In this document: positions 25,960-35,100 of the stretch, one piece after another
How positions within the stretch are numbered: position 1 is the first letter of the stretch
How the letters are laid out: each line of letters opens with the position of its first letter
Source: WLMZ01 sp963732585
GTDB taxonomy: Bacteria; Actinomycetota; Acidimicrobiia; Acidimicrobiales; Ilumatobacteraceae
Length of the DNA: 64,000 nt
Assembly: GCA_963732585.1 (NCBI GenBank)
Contig: CAVSZY010000005.1
Location: forward strand, 514,426 to 578,425
Direction: 5' to 3'
Program-made: the position numbers and the translations under genes
Notes under the pieces: generated by a model
What the model saw: the letters and a program-made list of their open reading frames with translations, nothing else
Told to the model about the DNA's origin: nothing
Database searches by the model: none

Positions 25960-27554
25960 TGCGCAGGTTGAGCTGGTGGTTCCTGCTGGCCATCGCTGTG
26001 CTCGGCGTCTTTGCCGCACCGGCGTTGGCCCACGCCAACCTGGTGTCGAGCACCCCGGCGCCATCGTCGGTGCTCGAGGACAGCCCGGAGCAGATCGTGC
26101 TCGATTTCAACGAGGCGGTCTCCGCCTCGCTGTCGTCGATCGAGCTGTTCGATCAGGATTCGCAGCGCGTCGAGCTTGCAGCCCCGACGCCCGGCGCCGA
26201 CGATTCGATCGTCACGGCATCCGTGCCAAAGCTGGATGACGGGCTCTATGCGGTGATCTGGCGCGTGTCCTCCGACGATGGCCACGTGGTCGATGGCACG
26301 CTCGGTTTTCAAGTGGGCTCGCAAGCCACCGGTGTCGACGCCGACGGACTCATCGCCGGGGTCAGTGCCGACTCAGCGGGCGACAACCTGGTAGCTCGAC
26401 TCGCCGGTCTGGCGCGCTTCGCCTCGCTCTTCGGTCTCATGCTGATCTTCGGTGTCTGGGGCGTGATGATGCATGGCGTCGAACCGCCGACGCGCACCCG
26501 TCAGCTGCTGTGGCTCGGAGCCGGTTTGGTGGCGCTCGGCGGGCTCTGCTCGTTCGGCCTGCTCGGTGCTCGTGCCCGCGGCCGGGGCCTGCCGGGGATG
26601 GTCAGCGCTTCCGCCTGGGACGATGTCTTCGCCACCCGAACCGGCGCGTTGCTCGTGCTCAGGGTCGCGCTGGTGATTGCCCTGAGCGGCGTTTTGGTGC
26701 GCAGCCGAAACCCGCAGCGCCTGGCTGCATTGGTCGGCGGGCTGTTCGCCGGTCTCGTGATTACCTTTGGTGGCGGTGGCCACCCGAGCGTGCAGTCGCC
26801 CCCGTTGCTATGGGTCGCCGTCGACGCCATTCATTTGGCTGCGGCAGCGATGTGGATCGGCGGTGTACTCGTGCTCGCCCTCGGCGGAACTGAACTGCTC
26901 AACGAGGAACGGTTCGAGCCGGTCGTGCGTGCCGTTTCGCGCCTCGCCCCAGCCGCTGTAGTTGTGGTTATCGCCACCGGCGTCACCCAGGGTTTCAAGA
27001 TGTCTGGGGGGATCGGCAACCTCGGCGAGACCAGCTGGGGCAAGTCGCTGATCGCCAAATCGTTGATCGTTGTCTTGATCATCGGCCTTGGTGGACTATC
27101 GAGAGCAGCGCTGCGCCGACGTGGCCCGTCGAGCTTGCGGGCCAGCGTGTTTGGCGAAGCATTGCTCTCTGTCGCCGTCATCGGATTGGCCGCTGCGCTC
27201 ACCTCGCTGCCACCTTCGGCGCCACCGCCGTCGCAGGTCTTCAACGTCGCCTTAACCCAGGCCGGCACGGTGGCCGACATCTCGCTGACGCCGGGTTCGG
27301 TCGGGCTCAACGAAGTGCATATCATCGTCACCCCGCCGGGAGGCAACCTGCGCCCGATCGTCGGTCTGAAGGCGCGAATGAGCTTGGAATCCGCCGGTGT
27401 CAGCAACGTCGAAGTGGCCCTGACTTCCAACGGCCCGAATCACTACACCGGCACGGTCACACTGCCCTTTGCCGGTGCCTGGTCGATGGACGTGATCATC
27501 GACATCGCCGAAGGACAGACCTCGCTTCTGTCGACCAGCGTGCCGATCCCGTAG
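25959..27554 (+). CDS. CopC-CopD fusion copper transport protein
   Basis: 531 residues. A signal peptide (RRLSWWFLLAIAVLGVFAAP) ends at ALAHA, so the mature protein begins at the copper-binding His of CopC. The CopC beta domain follows (ANLVSSTPAPSSVLEDSPE; DDGHVVDGTLGF with the second His). Then comes the polytopic CopD domain with about eight helices, including VAVDAIHLAAAAMWIGGVLV, and a C-terminal extracytoplasmic domain (~110 residues) as in YcnJ. It probably handles copper uptake; substrate is from family knowledge. Confidence 0.88.
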   Translation: MRRLSWWFLLAIAVLGVFAAPALAHANLVSSTPAPSSVLEDSPEQIVLDFNEAVSASLSSIELFDQDSQRVELAAPTPGADDSIVTASVPKLDDGLYAVIWRVSSDDGHVVDGTLGFQVGSQATGVDADGLIAGVSADSAGDNLVARLAGLARFASLFGLMLIFGVWGVMMHGVEPPTRTRQLLWLGAGLVALGGLCSFGLLGARARGRGLPGMVSASAWDDVFATRTGALLVLRVALVIALSGVLVRSRNPQRLAALVGGLFAGLVITFGGGGHPSVQSPPLLWVAVDAIHLAAAAMWIGGVLVLALGGTELLNEERFEPVVRAVSRLAPAAVVVVIATGVTQGFKMSGGIGNLGETSWGKSLIAKSLIVVLIIGLGGLSRAALRRRGPSSLRASVFGEALLSVAVIGLAAALTSLPPSAPPPSQVFNVALTQAGTVADISLTPGSVGLNEVHIIVTPPGGNLRPIVGLKARMSLESAGVSNVEVALTSNGPNHYTGTVTLPFAGAWSMDVIIDIAEGQTSLLSTSVPIP

Positions 27555-27566
27555 CCCGAACGCAGC

Positions 27567-29321
27567 TCAGGTGGTCAATTCAAGGGTCGAGAGCATTCGA
27601 TTTTTGGCGTTGATTGGACCGTCGGCTGCTGTTTGCAATTCGTACTTGATCTCCTCGGGCAGGTCGAGCGTGCGCAGCCAACAAATGACATCGAAAACGA
27701 ACTGGTCGCTCGTGGCTCGGTCACCGATCGCCAGCGCGGGTATCGGCCCGACGTCGATGTTGCGCGTCACGAGGAGTTCGGTTGCGGCGTTGGCCAACAT
27801 CACCCGCCCAACGGCGGCCACCTCGAAGTCGAGCTTCCACAGGTCGGCGTCATCGAGTTCGTCGAGATCGGGAAGAGCGGCTCGCTGGGCAAGCTCTGCG
27901 CCGAGCGAAATGGTCACCGTCGCCGCCGGGCTCATCGGGATCATCCCAATGGTGAAGGCGAGAATGCTGAGAACGTTGTCGCGGGCCTTGGCAGCCTCCT
28001 CACGTTCGGCGATCACCCGAAAGGTGACCAGCGACCAGATCAACGCGCCGATCGATACTGCTTGAACGACTCGTACCTGTGGATTGCGGCTAGACGCCAT
28101 TACTGCCTCCAATATCTGCTCGCTGGCAACGTCGATGCTGCCGAGACGGGCGAGCGCGCCGTCGATCTGTAGGGCCTCGGCGAGCAACGTCGAGCCGCTC
28201 GCCCGGGACAGTGGCCACGAGTTGTTTCCTGCATGGGTGAACTGCAACATCCAGGGCATGAACAGGTCGACGCCGAGCGCACCGAGGGCCACGGGCTGCT
28301 CACGCCACAGCTGCGGCTCACGCTGATGCTCTTGGGCGAATGCGACATAGCCGTAAAGGAATGCCACGGCGTCATGTGGACGCATCACCTTGGGCGAGCT
28401 GGCGGTGCTCAGCACCGTTGCTAACAACTCACCGTCCTGCCCGAGCTCGAAGAGCGTGGCACCGGCGGCGAGTCGCTGATTGACGAATGCTGTCGGTGCG
28501 CCGTGGACCTTGAGCATCGCGGCGAACACAATGTCGGCGGCGTGGGGGCTGTCGAAGGCGCCTGCCGTGGAGTAGGCGAATTCTCCTTGTGCATCGCGAT
28601 CGATCAGCTCGCCGGCCACGGTCGCCAGGCGAACGGCGTCGAGGTTGAGCCCGCCCACCATCAAGGCGCCGACATAGGCGGGCAGCTGGTCGAAGAATGC
28701 CGTTGGGTCGGCCGCAGCACCACGTCGGTGATGACCGAAGAGCAACCCGCCGACGATGGCCAACGTGTGTCCGACGGCATCACGACGTTGCGGATCGGCG
28801 AACATCAGATTCGAATTGGCGGCGTGCACGAAGACCGTGCCGAGCCCGATCAAAGTGGCGTTGAGATCGTCCTCGGAGAACTCTCCAAGGAACGCCTCGA
28901 CCAGCTCCGCGCGGGTGGCGACCATCGCCAGTTGACGATTGATCGCCGCGAGTTCTGCGGCGCCGAGTTCGTCGAGATTGGCTGTGCGCAGCACGGTGGC
29001 GAACTGCAGCGCATCGAGCACGGTCATCGCTGACCCGGCGGCGGCGGCGTCGAAACCGATCGTCCAACCGCGGTGATCGCGGACAAAGCTGGACGCTCCA
29101 TCGAGCGTGACGACGGTGCCATCGAGGGCCTGCGAGCGCACGATGCGATCGATGCTGGCGCGAATGTCGTTGCGCAACACGGCCACGCTGCGAGCGATGC
29201 TCGACATTGCCGCCTCGGCTGCAGGATCATCGCACTGCAGACGGCTCAAGGTCTCCACAGCGATGTCCGTGGCGCGTCGCAGGGTCAACAGAGCGAGGGG
29301 GTCGAATCCGACGTAGCTCAT
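27567..29321 (-). CDS. Large hypothetical protein paired with a WXG100-like protein
   Basis: 584 residues from the ATG at 29321. I do not recognise a named domain. The N-terminal ~70 residues are helical (MSYVGFDPLALLTLRRATDI), like the helical front part of many WXG100-linked actinobacterial proteins. The middle is Ala-rich and helical with no signal peptide. A hydrophobic stretch near 450 (VVQAVSIGALIWSLVTF) and one near 480 could be membrane helices. It starts 7 bases after the small WXG100-like gene, so the pair forms one transcript. It may be a type VII-related substrate or toxin; no secretion gene is in the window. Confidence 0.6.
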   Translation of the reverse strand: MSYVGFDPLALLTLRRATDIAVETLSRLQCDDPAAEAAMSSIARSVAVLRNDIRASIDRIVRSQALDGTVVTLDGASSFVRDHRGWTIGFDAAAAGSAMTVLDALQFATVLRTANLDELGAAELAAINRQLAMVATRAELVEAFLGEFSEDDLNATLIGLGTVFVHAANSNLMFADPQRRDAVGHTLAIVGGLLFGHHRRGAAADPTAFFDQLPAYVGALMVGGLNLDAVRLATVAGELIDRDAQGEFAYSTAGAFDSPHAADIVFAAMLKVHGAPTAFVNQRLAAGATLFELGQDGELLATVLSTASSPKVMRPHDAVAFLYGYVAFAQEHQREPQLWREQPVALGALGVDLFMPWMLQFTHAGNNSWPLSRASGSTLLAEALQIDGALARLGSIDVASEQILEAVMASSRNPQVRVVQAVSIGALIWSLVTFRVIAEREEAAKARDNVLSILAFTIGMIPMSPAATVTISLGAELAQRAALPDLDELDDADLWKLDFEVAAVGRVMLANAATELLVTRNIDVGPIPALAIGDRATSDQFVFDVICWLRTLDLPEEIKYELQTAADGPINAKNRMLSTLELTT

Positions 29322-29328
29322 CTGCAAC

Positions 29329-29619
29329 TCAGCTACGCACGAGGAGGTCGGTGTTGAACGCAGCAAGGTCGAGTTCCTCGGCGCGCACCTCCAACTGGCG
29401 GGCACGCTGGCGGAGAACATCGGCGTTGTGATCGAGGTTGCGACGAATCGTCATCAACTCGTCGAGGCAGCGTTGTGCGGTGGGCCCGACCCACACCGTC
29501 ATTCCGGCCCGGCGCGACAAATCGAGCGCCGGGCTGTTGTCGATCTGTGAGGCCAAGCGGCGCAACATCGCAGCGCGGTTGCGCAGGTGATCGCCTTCGT
29601 GATGGGAGTAGGCAGGCAC
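29329..29619 (-). CDS. WXG100-like small helical protein
   Basis: 96 residues, almost entirely helical, with a helix-turn-helix hairpin plan: a first amphipathic helix (HLRNRAAMLRRLASQID), a turn region TVWVGPTAQRC, then a long second helix (MTIRRNLDHNADVLRQRARQLEVRAEELD). The W-V-G in the centre sits where WXG proteins have W-x-G. It lacks a clear C-terminal YxxxD/E. It is immediately upstream of the 584-residue gene, matching the usual order of chaperone-like small partner then large partner. Confidence 0.55.
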   Translation of the reverse strand: MPAYSHHEGDHLRNRAAMLRRLASQIDNSPALDLSRRAGMTVWVGPTAQRCLDELMTIRRNLDHNADVLRQRARQLEVRAEELDLAAFNTDLLVRS

Positions 29620-29669
29620 GTCGGCTCCTTTCGCCGGAGTGAGTGCCTGCGTCTCGCAGCCCGTGGAAT

Positions 29670-30110
29670 TTAGAGATCGACGACGATGACGTGATGGGGG
29701 AGTTGGGTGGTTTCGTCGACGAAACCGTCACCGACGCTGGCGAAACCGTGGCGCAGGTAGAACCCGAGGGCGGCATCGCGGGCATTGGCCCAAACGATGT
29801 CCGCTCCCAGGTCTCGTACTCGTGCAAGGCCCGCAATCAACAACATCGAACCGAGGCCGCGGCCATGTGCCGCAGTGACGGTGGCCATGCCGCGCAGCTG
29901 CACAGCGTTGGCCTGAGGGCGATAGGCGCACCCCGTCGGCACCCAGGAGGAGACCGCCAGCAACTCGTCGTCGTCGTTGCGAATACCGAGGTGTACGGTG
30001 CCCTCGAAGTGGTCTTGGGCAAAGTCGACCCGCTTGCTCGCCGTCTCGGCGCGCAGCACGGTGAGGCGGACGGGATAGGTCTGCTCGGTGCTCAATTCGA
30101 CGACACGCAT
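29670..30110 (-). CDS. GNAT-family N-acetyltransferase
   Basis: 146 residues from the ATG at 30110. The acetyl-CoA site is LRGMATVTAAHGRGLGSMLL (Q/RxxGxG/A as AHGRGLG), followed by WANARDAALGFYLRHGFASV, the classic end of GNAT domains. The acceptor substrate is unknown. It is divergent from surE. Confidence 0.8.
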   Translation of the reverse strand: MRVVELSTEQTYPVRLTVLRAETASKRVDFAQDHFEGTVHLGIRNDDDELLAVSSWVPTGCAYRPQANAVQLRGMATVTAAHGRGLGSMLLIAGLARVRDLGADIVWANARDAALGFYLRHGFASVGDGFVDETTQLPHHVIVVDL

Positions 30111-30189
30111 CGGTGAAATGTAGGCCAACGCTCCGTGAACGATGGCACTTGGCTCGTCCAAGGGACTCACAACACGGCAGGCTGGAACG

Positions 30190-31020
30190 ATGAGAATTCT
30201 GGTCACCAACGACGACGGCATCGATTCCGTCGGTTTACACATCTTGGCTCGGGCGATGCGCCGTCACGGCGAGGTCGTCGTCGTCGCTCCCGACCAGGAA
30301 TTCTCCGGTGCTGGCGCCGCTGTTGGCGCCTTCCACCTGATCCACCCGGAAGCCCGCCGCGCCCATGTCGAGGGCATCGATACGGCCTGGGCGGTCAATG
30401 GCCCGCCGGCGTTGTGCGTCATGTTCTCCCGGCTCGGTGCCTTCGGCGAATCGTTCGACCTCGTTGTCTCCGGGATCAATCCGGGGGCCAACCTCGGTCG
30501 CTCGGTGTATCACTCGGGCACTATCGGGGCTGCGCTGACGGCGCGCAACGGCGGTGTTAGCGGCGTTGCTGTCAGCCAGGCTGTGCACGGCTTCGGCGTT
30601 GAGGGCCAAGGGTGGGACGAGATGCTCATCGGTCAGCAATGGGAGAGCGCCGCGGCGGTGGCCGACGCCTTCGTCGAGGGCCTGATCGCCGACCTGCCAA
30701 CCGAGCCCGTGGTCGTCAACCTCAACGTGCCCAACCTGCCCGTGGACGAGATCAAGGGATGGCGGCTGACGAGCGTTGGCCAACAGCCGCCGCGTCGCAT
30801 GGCCAGCGCCAGTCTCGAACCGAAGGAGGGCCACGACGGCGGGTTCTACCTGCGCATGGTGTGGGGCGAAGAGGAAGACCTGCCGCTGGACACCGATGGT
30901 GGCGCGATCCAGGCCGGTGAGGTGACGATCAGCTACTTGGCTCGCCTCTCGGCGACCGAGCGCGACGACATGGGCAGTGCCGAGGCAACGTTGAGTGGTT
31001 TGATCACCCCGACTCGCTGA
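30190..31020 (+). CDS. surE: 5'/3'-nucleotidase SurE
   Basis: 276 residues. MRILVTNDDGIDSVGLHILA holds the NDDG metal ligands at the N-terminus. VVSGINPGANLGRSVYHSGT holds the conserved Ser/Asn of the active site. The Ser that usually follows NDDG is present (DGIDS). Acts on nucleoside monophosphates and related phosphates; linked to stationary-phase survival in other bacteria. The 3' end faces thiQ, 4 bases away. Confidence 0.9.
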   Translation: MRILVTNDDGIDSVGLHILARAMRRHGEVVVVAPDQEFSGAGAAVGAFHLIHPEARRAHVEGIDTAWAVNGPPALCVMFSRLGAFGESFDLVVSGINPGANLGRSVYHSGTIGAALTARNGGVSGVAVSQAVHGFGVEGQGWDEMLIGQQWESAAAVADAFVEGLIADLPTEPVVVNLNVPNLPVDEIKGWRLTSVGQQPPRRMASASLEPKEGHDGGFYLRMVWGEEEDLPLDTDGGAIQAGEVTISYLARLSATERDDMGSAEATLSGLITPTR

Positions 31021-31037
31021 GGGCTCACGCCCGCGAG
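31013..31037. terminator. Possible bidirectional terminator between surE and thiQ
   Basis: CTCGC, a 3-base bulge, GGGC, loop TCAC, GCCC, GCGAG: a compact inverted repeat that covers both convergent stop codons. There is no U run, so confidence is low. Confidence 0.35.
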
Positions 31038-31666
31038 TTCAGGTCGGCGAGAGCGACGACGCGGTCGGCGATCAACGCCGCCTGCCCGACATCGTGGGTG
31101 ACGACGATCGCTGTCGCCTGTGTGGCGCGCAAGATGCGCGCCAGATCGATCGCCAGTTGATCGTGGAGTTCCCGATCGAGTCCGGTGAGTGGTTCATCGA
31201 ACAAGACGATGTGCGGACGCGGCGCCAACGTGCGCGCCAGGGCCACTCGTTTGGCCTCGCCGCCGCTGAGGTCGGTGACCCGTCGCCGCTCAAAGCCGAC
31301 CAGCCCGACAAGCGACAACAGTTCGCTGACGTGAGCCTTGATCGTGCGTTTATCGACCTTGGCCATCCGCAGACCGAAGCCGATGTTGGCGGCGACGTCG
31401 TAGTGCGGGAAGAGCTGGTCGTCTTGAAACAGAAACCCGACGCCGCGTCGATGAATCGGCGTGTTCGAGACGTCGACGCCGTCGATGCACACGGTGCCGT
31501 GATCGGCGAGCACGATCCCGGCGATGGCCCGGAGCAATGTGCTCTTTCCAGAGCCAGACGGGCCGACAAGGGCGATGATCTCGCCGCTGGCCAACTGCAG
31601 CGAGACGTCGTCGAGCACGCGCCTGCCCTCGTAGCTGACGCTGAGATGGTCGACGGAAAGGCTCAT
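31025..31666 (-). CDS. thiQ: Thiamine ABC importer ATPase ThiQ
   Basis: 213 residues. Walker A GPSGSGKSTLLRAIAG, signature TDLSGGEAKRVALARTL, Walker B IVLFDEPLTGLDRELH, H-loop VVTHDVGQA. It is the short ATPase type of the iron/thiamine/sulfate importers. ATGA overlap with thiP. Assignment to thiamine comes from the riboswitch and the pyrophosphokinase in the same operon. Confidence 0.85.
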   Translation of the reverse strand: MSLSVDHLSVSYEGRRVLDDVSLQLASGEIIALVGPSGSGKSTLLRAIAGIVLADHGTVCIDGVDVSNTPIHRRGVGFLFQDDQLFPHYDVAANIGFGLRMAKVDKRTIKAHVSELLSLVGLVGFERRRVTDLSGGEAKRVALARTLAPRPHIVLFDEPLTGLDRELHDQLAIDLARILRATQATAIVVTHDVGQAALIADRVVALADLNSRA

Positions 31667-33255
31667 CGCAGGCCATTCTGGGAGCTCAAGCGATCGACGA
31701 TGGTGATCACCGCCACCGTCACGGCGGCGAGGATGACCGCCAGCGCGGCTCCTTGGGCGTGAAACACCGCACCTGGGCGCCCACTGAGTTCAGCGATGGC
31801 CAGCGGCACGGTTTGGCGGCCCTGGCGGGTCAGCAAACTGGTGGCCCCGATCTCGCCGAGCGAGAGCGTGGCGGCGAAACCAGCGCCAGCGCCGACTGCG
31901 GGCAGCATGCTGCGACCATCGATCGACAACAGCACCCGCAGCGGGCTGGCACCGAGCGTTGCCGCAGCGACGCGTCGCTGGGCTGAGATGGCGCGCAACA
32001 CCGGTAGCACCGTGCGGATAACGAAGGGGATGGCGATCAGGGAGTGACCGAGCGGGATCATCATCGGCGAGGCCCGCCAATCGAACGGCGAGCGATCGAA
32101 GGTGATCAGCATGCCGAATCCGATCGTCACAGCGCTGGTCGCCAGCGGCAGCATCATCGCCCCGTCGGCGATGCGGCCGAGGCGGCGGGCCCGGGAGATC
32201 GCCAGCGAGGCGCAGACGCCGACGGCGGTGCTCAGCAAGGTGGCGATCAAGGCGAAACGTAACGAGTTAGCGATCGCCGCGAGTACATCTGGCGGTCGCG
32301 CTCCCGCTGGACGCTGGCCGGGAACCGTGCCGGTGACGAGCGCCCGCCAGGCTGACAGGCTGTACCCCGAGGTGGCCCGCAGGCTGCGCTCGATCAGCGC
32401 CAGCATCGGCGCGATCAGGGCCAACGCCAGCACCCAGGTGCCGACGGCAACACAGCGTCGTTCGTTGCCGCGGCGCGGTAGCCGACGGGCCACCGGTGCA
32501 AGTTGCCAGTGCTGACCGACCCGGCGGCGCAGCCTTTGCCCAGCGAGCAACACGGCGGCGATGGCCAACACCTGAATGATCGACAGCATGCCGGCCAATT
32601 CGATGTCACCGAGGCGGGTGGCGCGCAGCCAGATCTCCATCTCGATCGTCGAACGGCCGGGCCCACCAAGGACTCGGACCACCCCGAACGAGGTGAACGT
32701 CAAGGCAAAGACGACGCTTGCCGCGGTGACGATCGCCGGGGCCAGCAAGGGCAGGGCGATGCGACGAAACGCCTGCCACGGCGAAGCCCCAAGGGTGCGC
32801 GCCGCAGCGGAGAGATCGTCGGGAAGCTGTTGCCAGACCCCACCGACGACGCGCACGATGACGGCGATGTTGAAGAAGATGTGCGCCAGAATGACCGCCA
32901 GCGCGCCGCGCTCGATCGACGTTGGGAGGAGCGCCAAAAAGGCGGTACCGACGACGATCGTCGGCAGCACAAAGGCTGCGTTGACCAACGCCAACAACAG
33001 GGCGCGACCGCGGAAGCGATAGTGGCTGAGCAGGTATGCCGGCCCCAGACCGACCAACACGGTGAGCACGGTGCTCAGCACTGCCTGCCACAGCGAGAAC
33101 CACAGCACACCGCGCAACACACGATCGTCGGCGATCTCGCTCAGAGACGCCAGACGTGTGTAGCGGGCGAGCAACATACCGACGGGCAGGGCAAAGAACA
33201 GCGACCAGATCAGCACGGGCGGCGCGGCCAACGCGGCGCGCCACCCGTTGCTCAA
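31663..33255 (-). CDS. thiP: Thiamine ABC importer permease ThiP
   Basis: About 530 residues with two BPD_transp_1 halves, as in ThiP and FbpB. EAA-type loops are at LSAAARTLGASPWQAFRRI in the first half and RRVAAATLGASPLRVLLSI in the second. About 12 helices. The start is unclear: I use TTG at 33255; a CTG overlaps the thiB stop at 33270, and an ATG at 33345 lies inside thiB. Confidence 0.85.
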   Translation of the reverse strand: MSNGWRAALAAPPVLIWSLFFALPVGMLLARYTRLASLSEIADDRVLRGVLWFSLWQAVLSTVLTVLVGLGPAYLLSHYRFRGRALLLALVNAAFVLPTIVVGTAFLALLPTSIERGALAVILAHIFFNIAVIVRVVGGVWQQLPDDLSAAARTLGASPWQAFRRIALPLLAPAIVTAASVVFALTFTSFGVVRVLGGPGRSTIEMEIWLRATRLGDIELAGMLSIIQVLAIAAVLLAGQRLRRRVGQHWQLAPVARRLPRRGNERRCVAVGTWVLALALIAPMLALIERSLRATSGYSLSAWRALVTGTVPGQRPAGARPPDVLAAIANSLRFALIATLLSTAVGVCASLAISRARRLGRIADGAMMLPLATSAVTIGFGMLITFDRSPFDWRASPMMIPLGHSLIAIPFVIRTVLPVLRAISAQRRVAAATLGASPLRVLLSIDGRSMLPAVGAGAGFAATLSLGEIGATSLLTRQGRQTVPLAIAELSGRPGAVFHAQGAALAVILAAVTVAVITIVDRLSSQNGLR

Positions 33256-33266
33256 GTCGTTGCGGT

Positions 33267-34322
33267 TCAGCGCAGAACGGCGTCGGTCCACTCGTCGATC
33301 CAACGCTTGGAATGTTCGGCGATGTCGCCTGGCGAGACCGTCCACGGCTTCGTCGGCCGGGTGGTGAAGTCGATGAAGTCCTGCGGTAGCGCGACATCCT
33401 GGCGCGCCGGGTAGACGAACAGGTTGAGCGGCAACAACGACTGGAACTCCTCGGAGATCAAGTAGTCGATCAACAGCCCGGCACCTTGTGGATTGGCCGC
33501 GCCGCGCAGCACCCCGGCGAATTCGATCTGATGGAAGCAGGTCGCCTCGATCACAGCGGTGGGTGCCTCGGCCGGGCGGGGATCGGCGAAGAGCATCTCC
33601 ACCGGGGGACTCGAGCCGTAGCTGACGACCAGCGGCCGGGGGCCACGTCCGGTCGAGGCGGAAAACCGCTCGTAGTAGGCAATGCTCCAGTCATCGACGA
33701 CCTCGACCCCGTTGGCTCGCAGCTGCGTCCAATAATCGATCCAGCCGTCTTCGCCAGCGAAGTCGATGGTTGCCAGCATGAAGGCCAAGCCGGTCGACGA
33801 CGTCGCCGGATTCTCGACCACCAGCAGGTCACGGTACGCGGGGGCCAGGAGGTCATCGAAACCCGTGGGGATCGACAAGCCTTTGTCGGCGAACCAGGCG
33901 ACGTCAGCGTTGAGGCACACGTCGCCCTCGTCGACCGGTGTAACCAGGTCCTTGCTGGCCAACGCCAAGCTAGCCTCGGACAACCGGTCGCGCTCGGCGG
34001 GGCGATAAGCCTGGAAGACGTCGTTGTCGATCGCCCGGGCCAGCAGGGTGTTGTCGATTCCCCACATCACGTCGCCCTCCGGGTTCCCGGCGGTGAGTTC
34101 GGCCTTGGACAGCATCGTGCCAGCGTCGTCGGCGTTGAGCACGTTGACAGTCAGGCCGGTGCGCTCGGTGAAGGCGTCAAAGGTGCCTTCGGGGACGACG
34201 AACGAATCGTAGGCAACGAGGTTGACGATGGTTGCAGCGTCGGCTTGACGGTCGTCATCGTCGCCACAGCCAGCGAGGCCGATCAGCGCAAGGCCGGTGG
34301 TGAACAACAGATGGGTTTTCAT
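33267..34322 (-). CDS. thiB: Thiamine-binding lipoprotein ThiB
   Basis: 351 residues. Signal peptide with lipobox LIGLAGC (Cys about residue 20), then Asp-rich linker. The mature part is a class II (iron/thiamine type) periplasmic binding fold: NLVAYDSFVVPEGTFDAFTE, DVMWGIDNTLLARAIDN, and a DVCLNADVAWFADKGLSIP segment as in ThiB. ATGA overlap with the upstream pyrophosphokinase gene. Confidence 0.85.
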   Translation of the reverse strand: MKTHLLFTTGLALIGLAGCGDDDDRQADAATIVNLVAYDSFVVPEGTFDAFTERTGLTVNVLNADDAGTMLSKAELTAGNPEGDVMWGIDNTLLARAIDNDVFQAYRPAERDRLSEASLALASKDLVTPVDEGDVCLNADVAWFADKGLSIPTGFDDLLAPAYRDLLVVENPATSSTGLAFMLATIDFAGEDGWIDYWTQLRANGVEVVDDWSIAYYERFSASTGRGPRPLVVSYGSSPPVEMLFADPRPAEAPTAVIEATCFHQIEFAGVLRGAANPQGAGLLIDYLISEEFQSLLPLNLFVYPARQDVALPQDFIDFTTRPTKPWTVSPGDIAEHSKRWIDEWTDAVLR

Positions 34323-34993
34323 TTCGATGACTCCGGTATGACGACGCTGAGGACACCGCGTTCGACGCTGACGTCGAGCGTGGCGGACTCGGCGATATTG
34401 CTGACGCCGCGGCTGGCGCCGGCCAGCAGGGTTTCATTGTTGAGCGGCCATCGGGCACCGGCGACGGCGACGCCGTGGCAGTCGCCGTGGAGGGCCAACA
34501 GCGATACGGTGGCACCAGGGGTGACGGCGATGCTGCGCTGCGCCGGACCGTGGATGACGACGACCTCGGCACCACCAACGCTGGCCCGCACGCTGTCGCA
34601 GTCGGCCAGGTGAGCGCCGCCAAGCACCCCGAGGGTAGCCAAGAGGTGGTCGAGACGATCGTGGCCAACCCCGCCGAGGACCCAGATCGACGTCACCGCG
34701 CGCTGGACGGCGACCTGCAGCGCAAGGTCGGTATCGGTGTGGTCTTTGTCGACGGAGAACGTGATGATCTCCGCGCCGACGCCGCGAGCCCGTGCCAGGG
34801 CGGCGTCGCTGACTGAATCGAGGTCGCCGACGACGATGGTCGGTTCGAGGCCAACGGCGTAGGCCGCGTCGAGCCCGGAGTCGGCGGCGATGATCAGGCG
34901 GGTGTCGCCAGCGGCAGCCAGGGCCCGTGCAACGCTGGGCGCGTTCAGCGATCCTCCGCCGATGACGATGATGGCACTCCGGTGCTGATGCAC
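34319..34993 (-). CDS. Thiamine pyrophosphokinase
   Basis: 224 residues, GTG start directly behind the TPP riboswitch (ribosome site GGAGGA, six bases away). Conserved segments: AADSGLDAAYAVGLEPTIVV and GDLDSVSDAAL (substrate and metal Asp residues), FSVDKDHTDTDLALQVAV (ATP/metal), and GGVGHDRLDHLLATL. Phosphorylates imported thiamine to TPP. It leads the operon TPK-thiB-thiP-thiQ, so uptake and activation are made together. Confidence 0.92.
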   Translation of the reverse strand: MHQHRSAIIVIGGGSLNAPSVARALAAAGDTRLIIAADSGLDAAYAVGLEPTIVVGDLDSVSDAALARARGVGAEIITFSVDKDHTDTDLALQVAVQRAVTSIWVLGGVGHDRLDHLLATLGVLGGAHLADCDSVRASVGGAEVVVIHGPAQRSIAVTPGATVSLLALHGDCHGVAVAGARWPLNNETLLAGASRGVSNIAESATLDVSVERGVLSVVIPESSK

Positions 34994-34995
34994 GA

Positions 34996-35084
34996 TATTC
35001 CTCCGCTGGCATTACCCAGATCAGGTCTGCGGGTCGGCGGCGGCGTGCACCCTCTCAGCCCGACGATCCATCGAGCTCCCCGTT
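34996..35084 (-). ncRNA. TPP riboswitch (THI element)
   Basis: Read on the minus strand: CGGGGAGCT, then GGCTGAGAGGGTGC, then GACCTGATCTGGGTAATGCC followed by AGCGGAGGAA. These are the two conserved pyrimidine- and pyrophosphate-sensing halves. The last conserved segment overlaps the GGAGGA ribosome site of the pyrophosphokinase, pointing to translational control. Confidence 0.93.
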
Positions 35085-35100
35085 GTTGTGTGTCGCCAGG

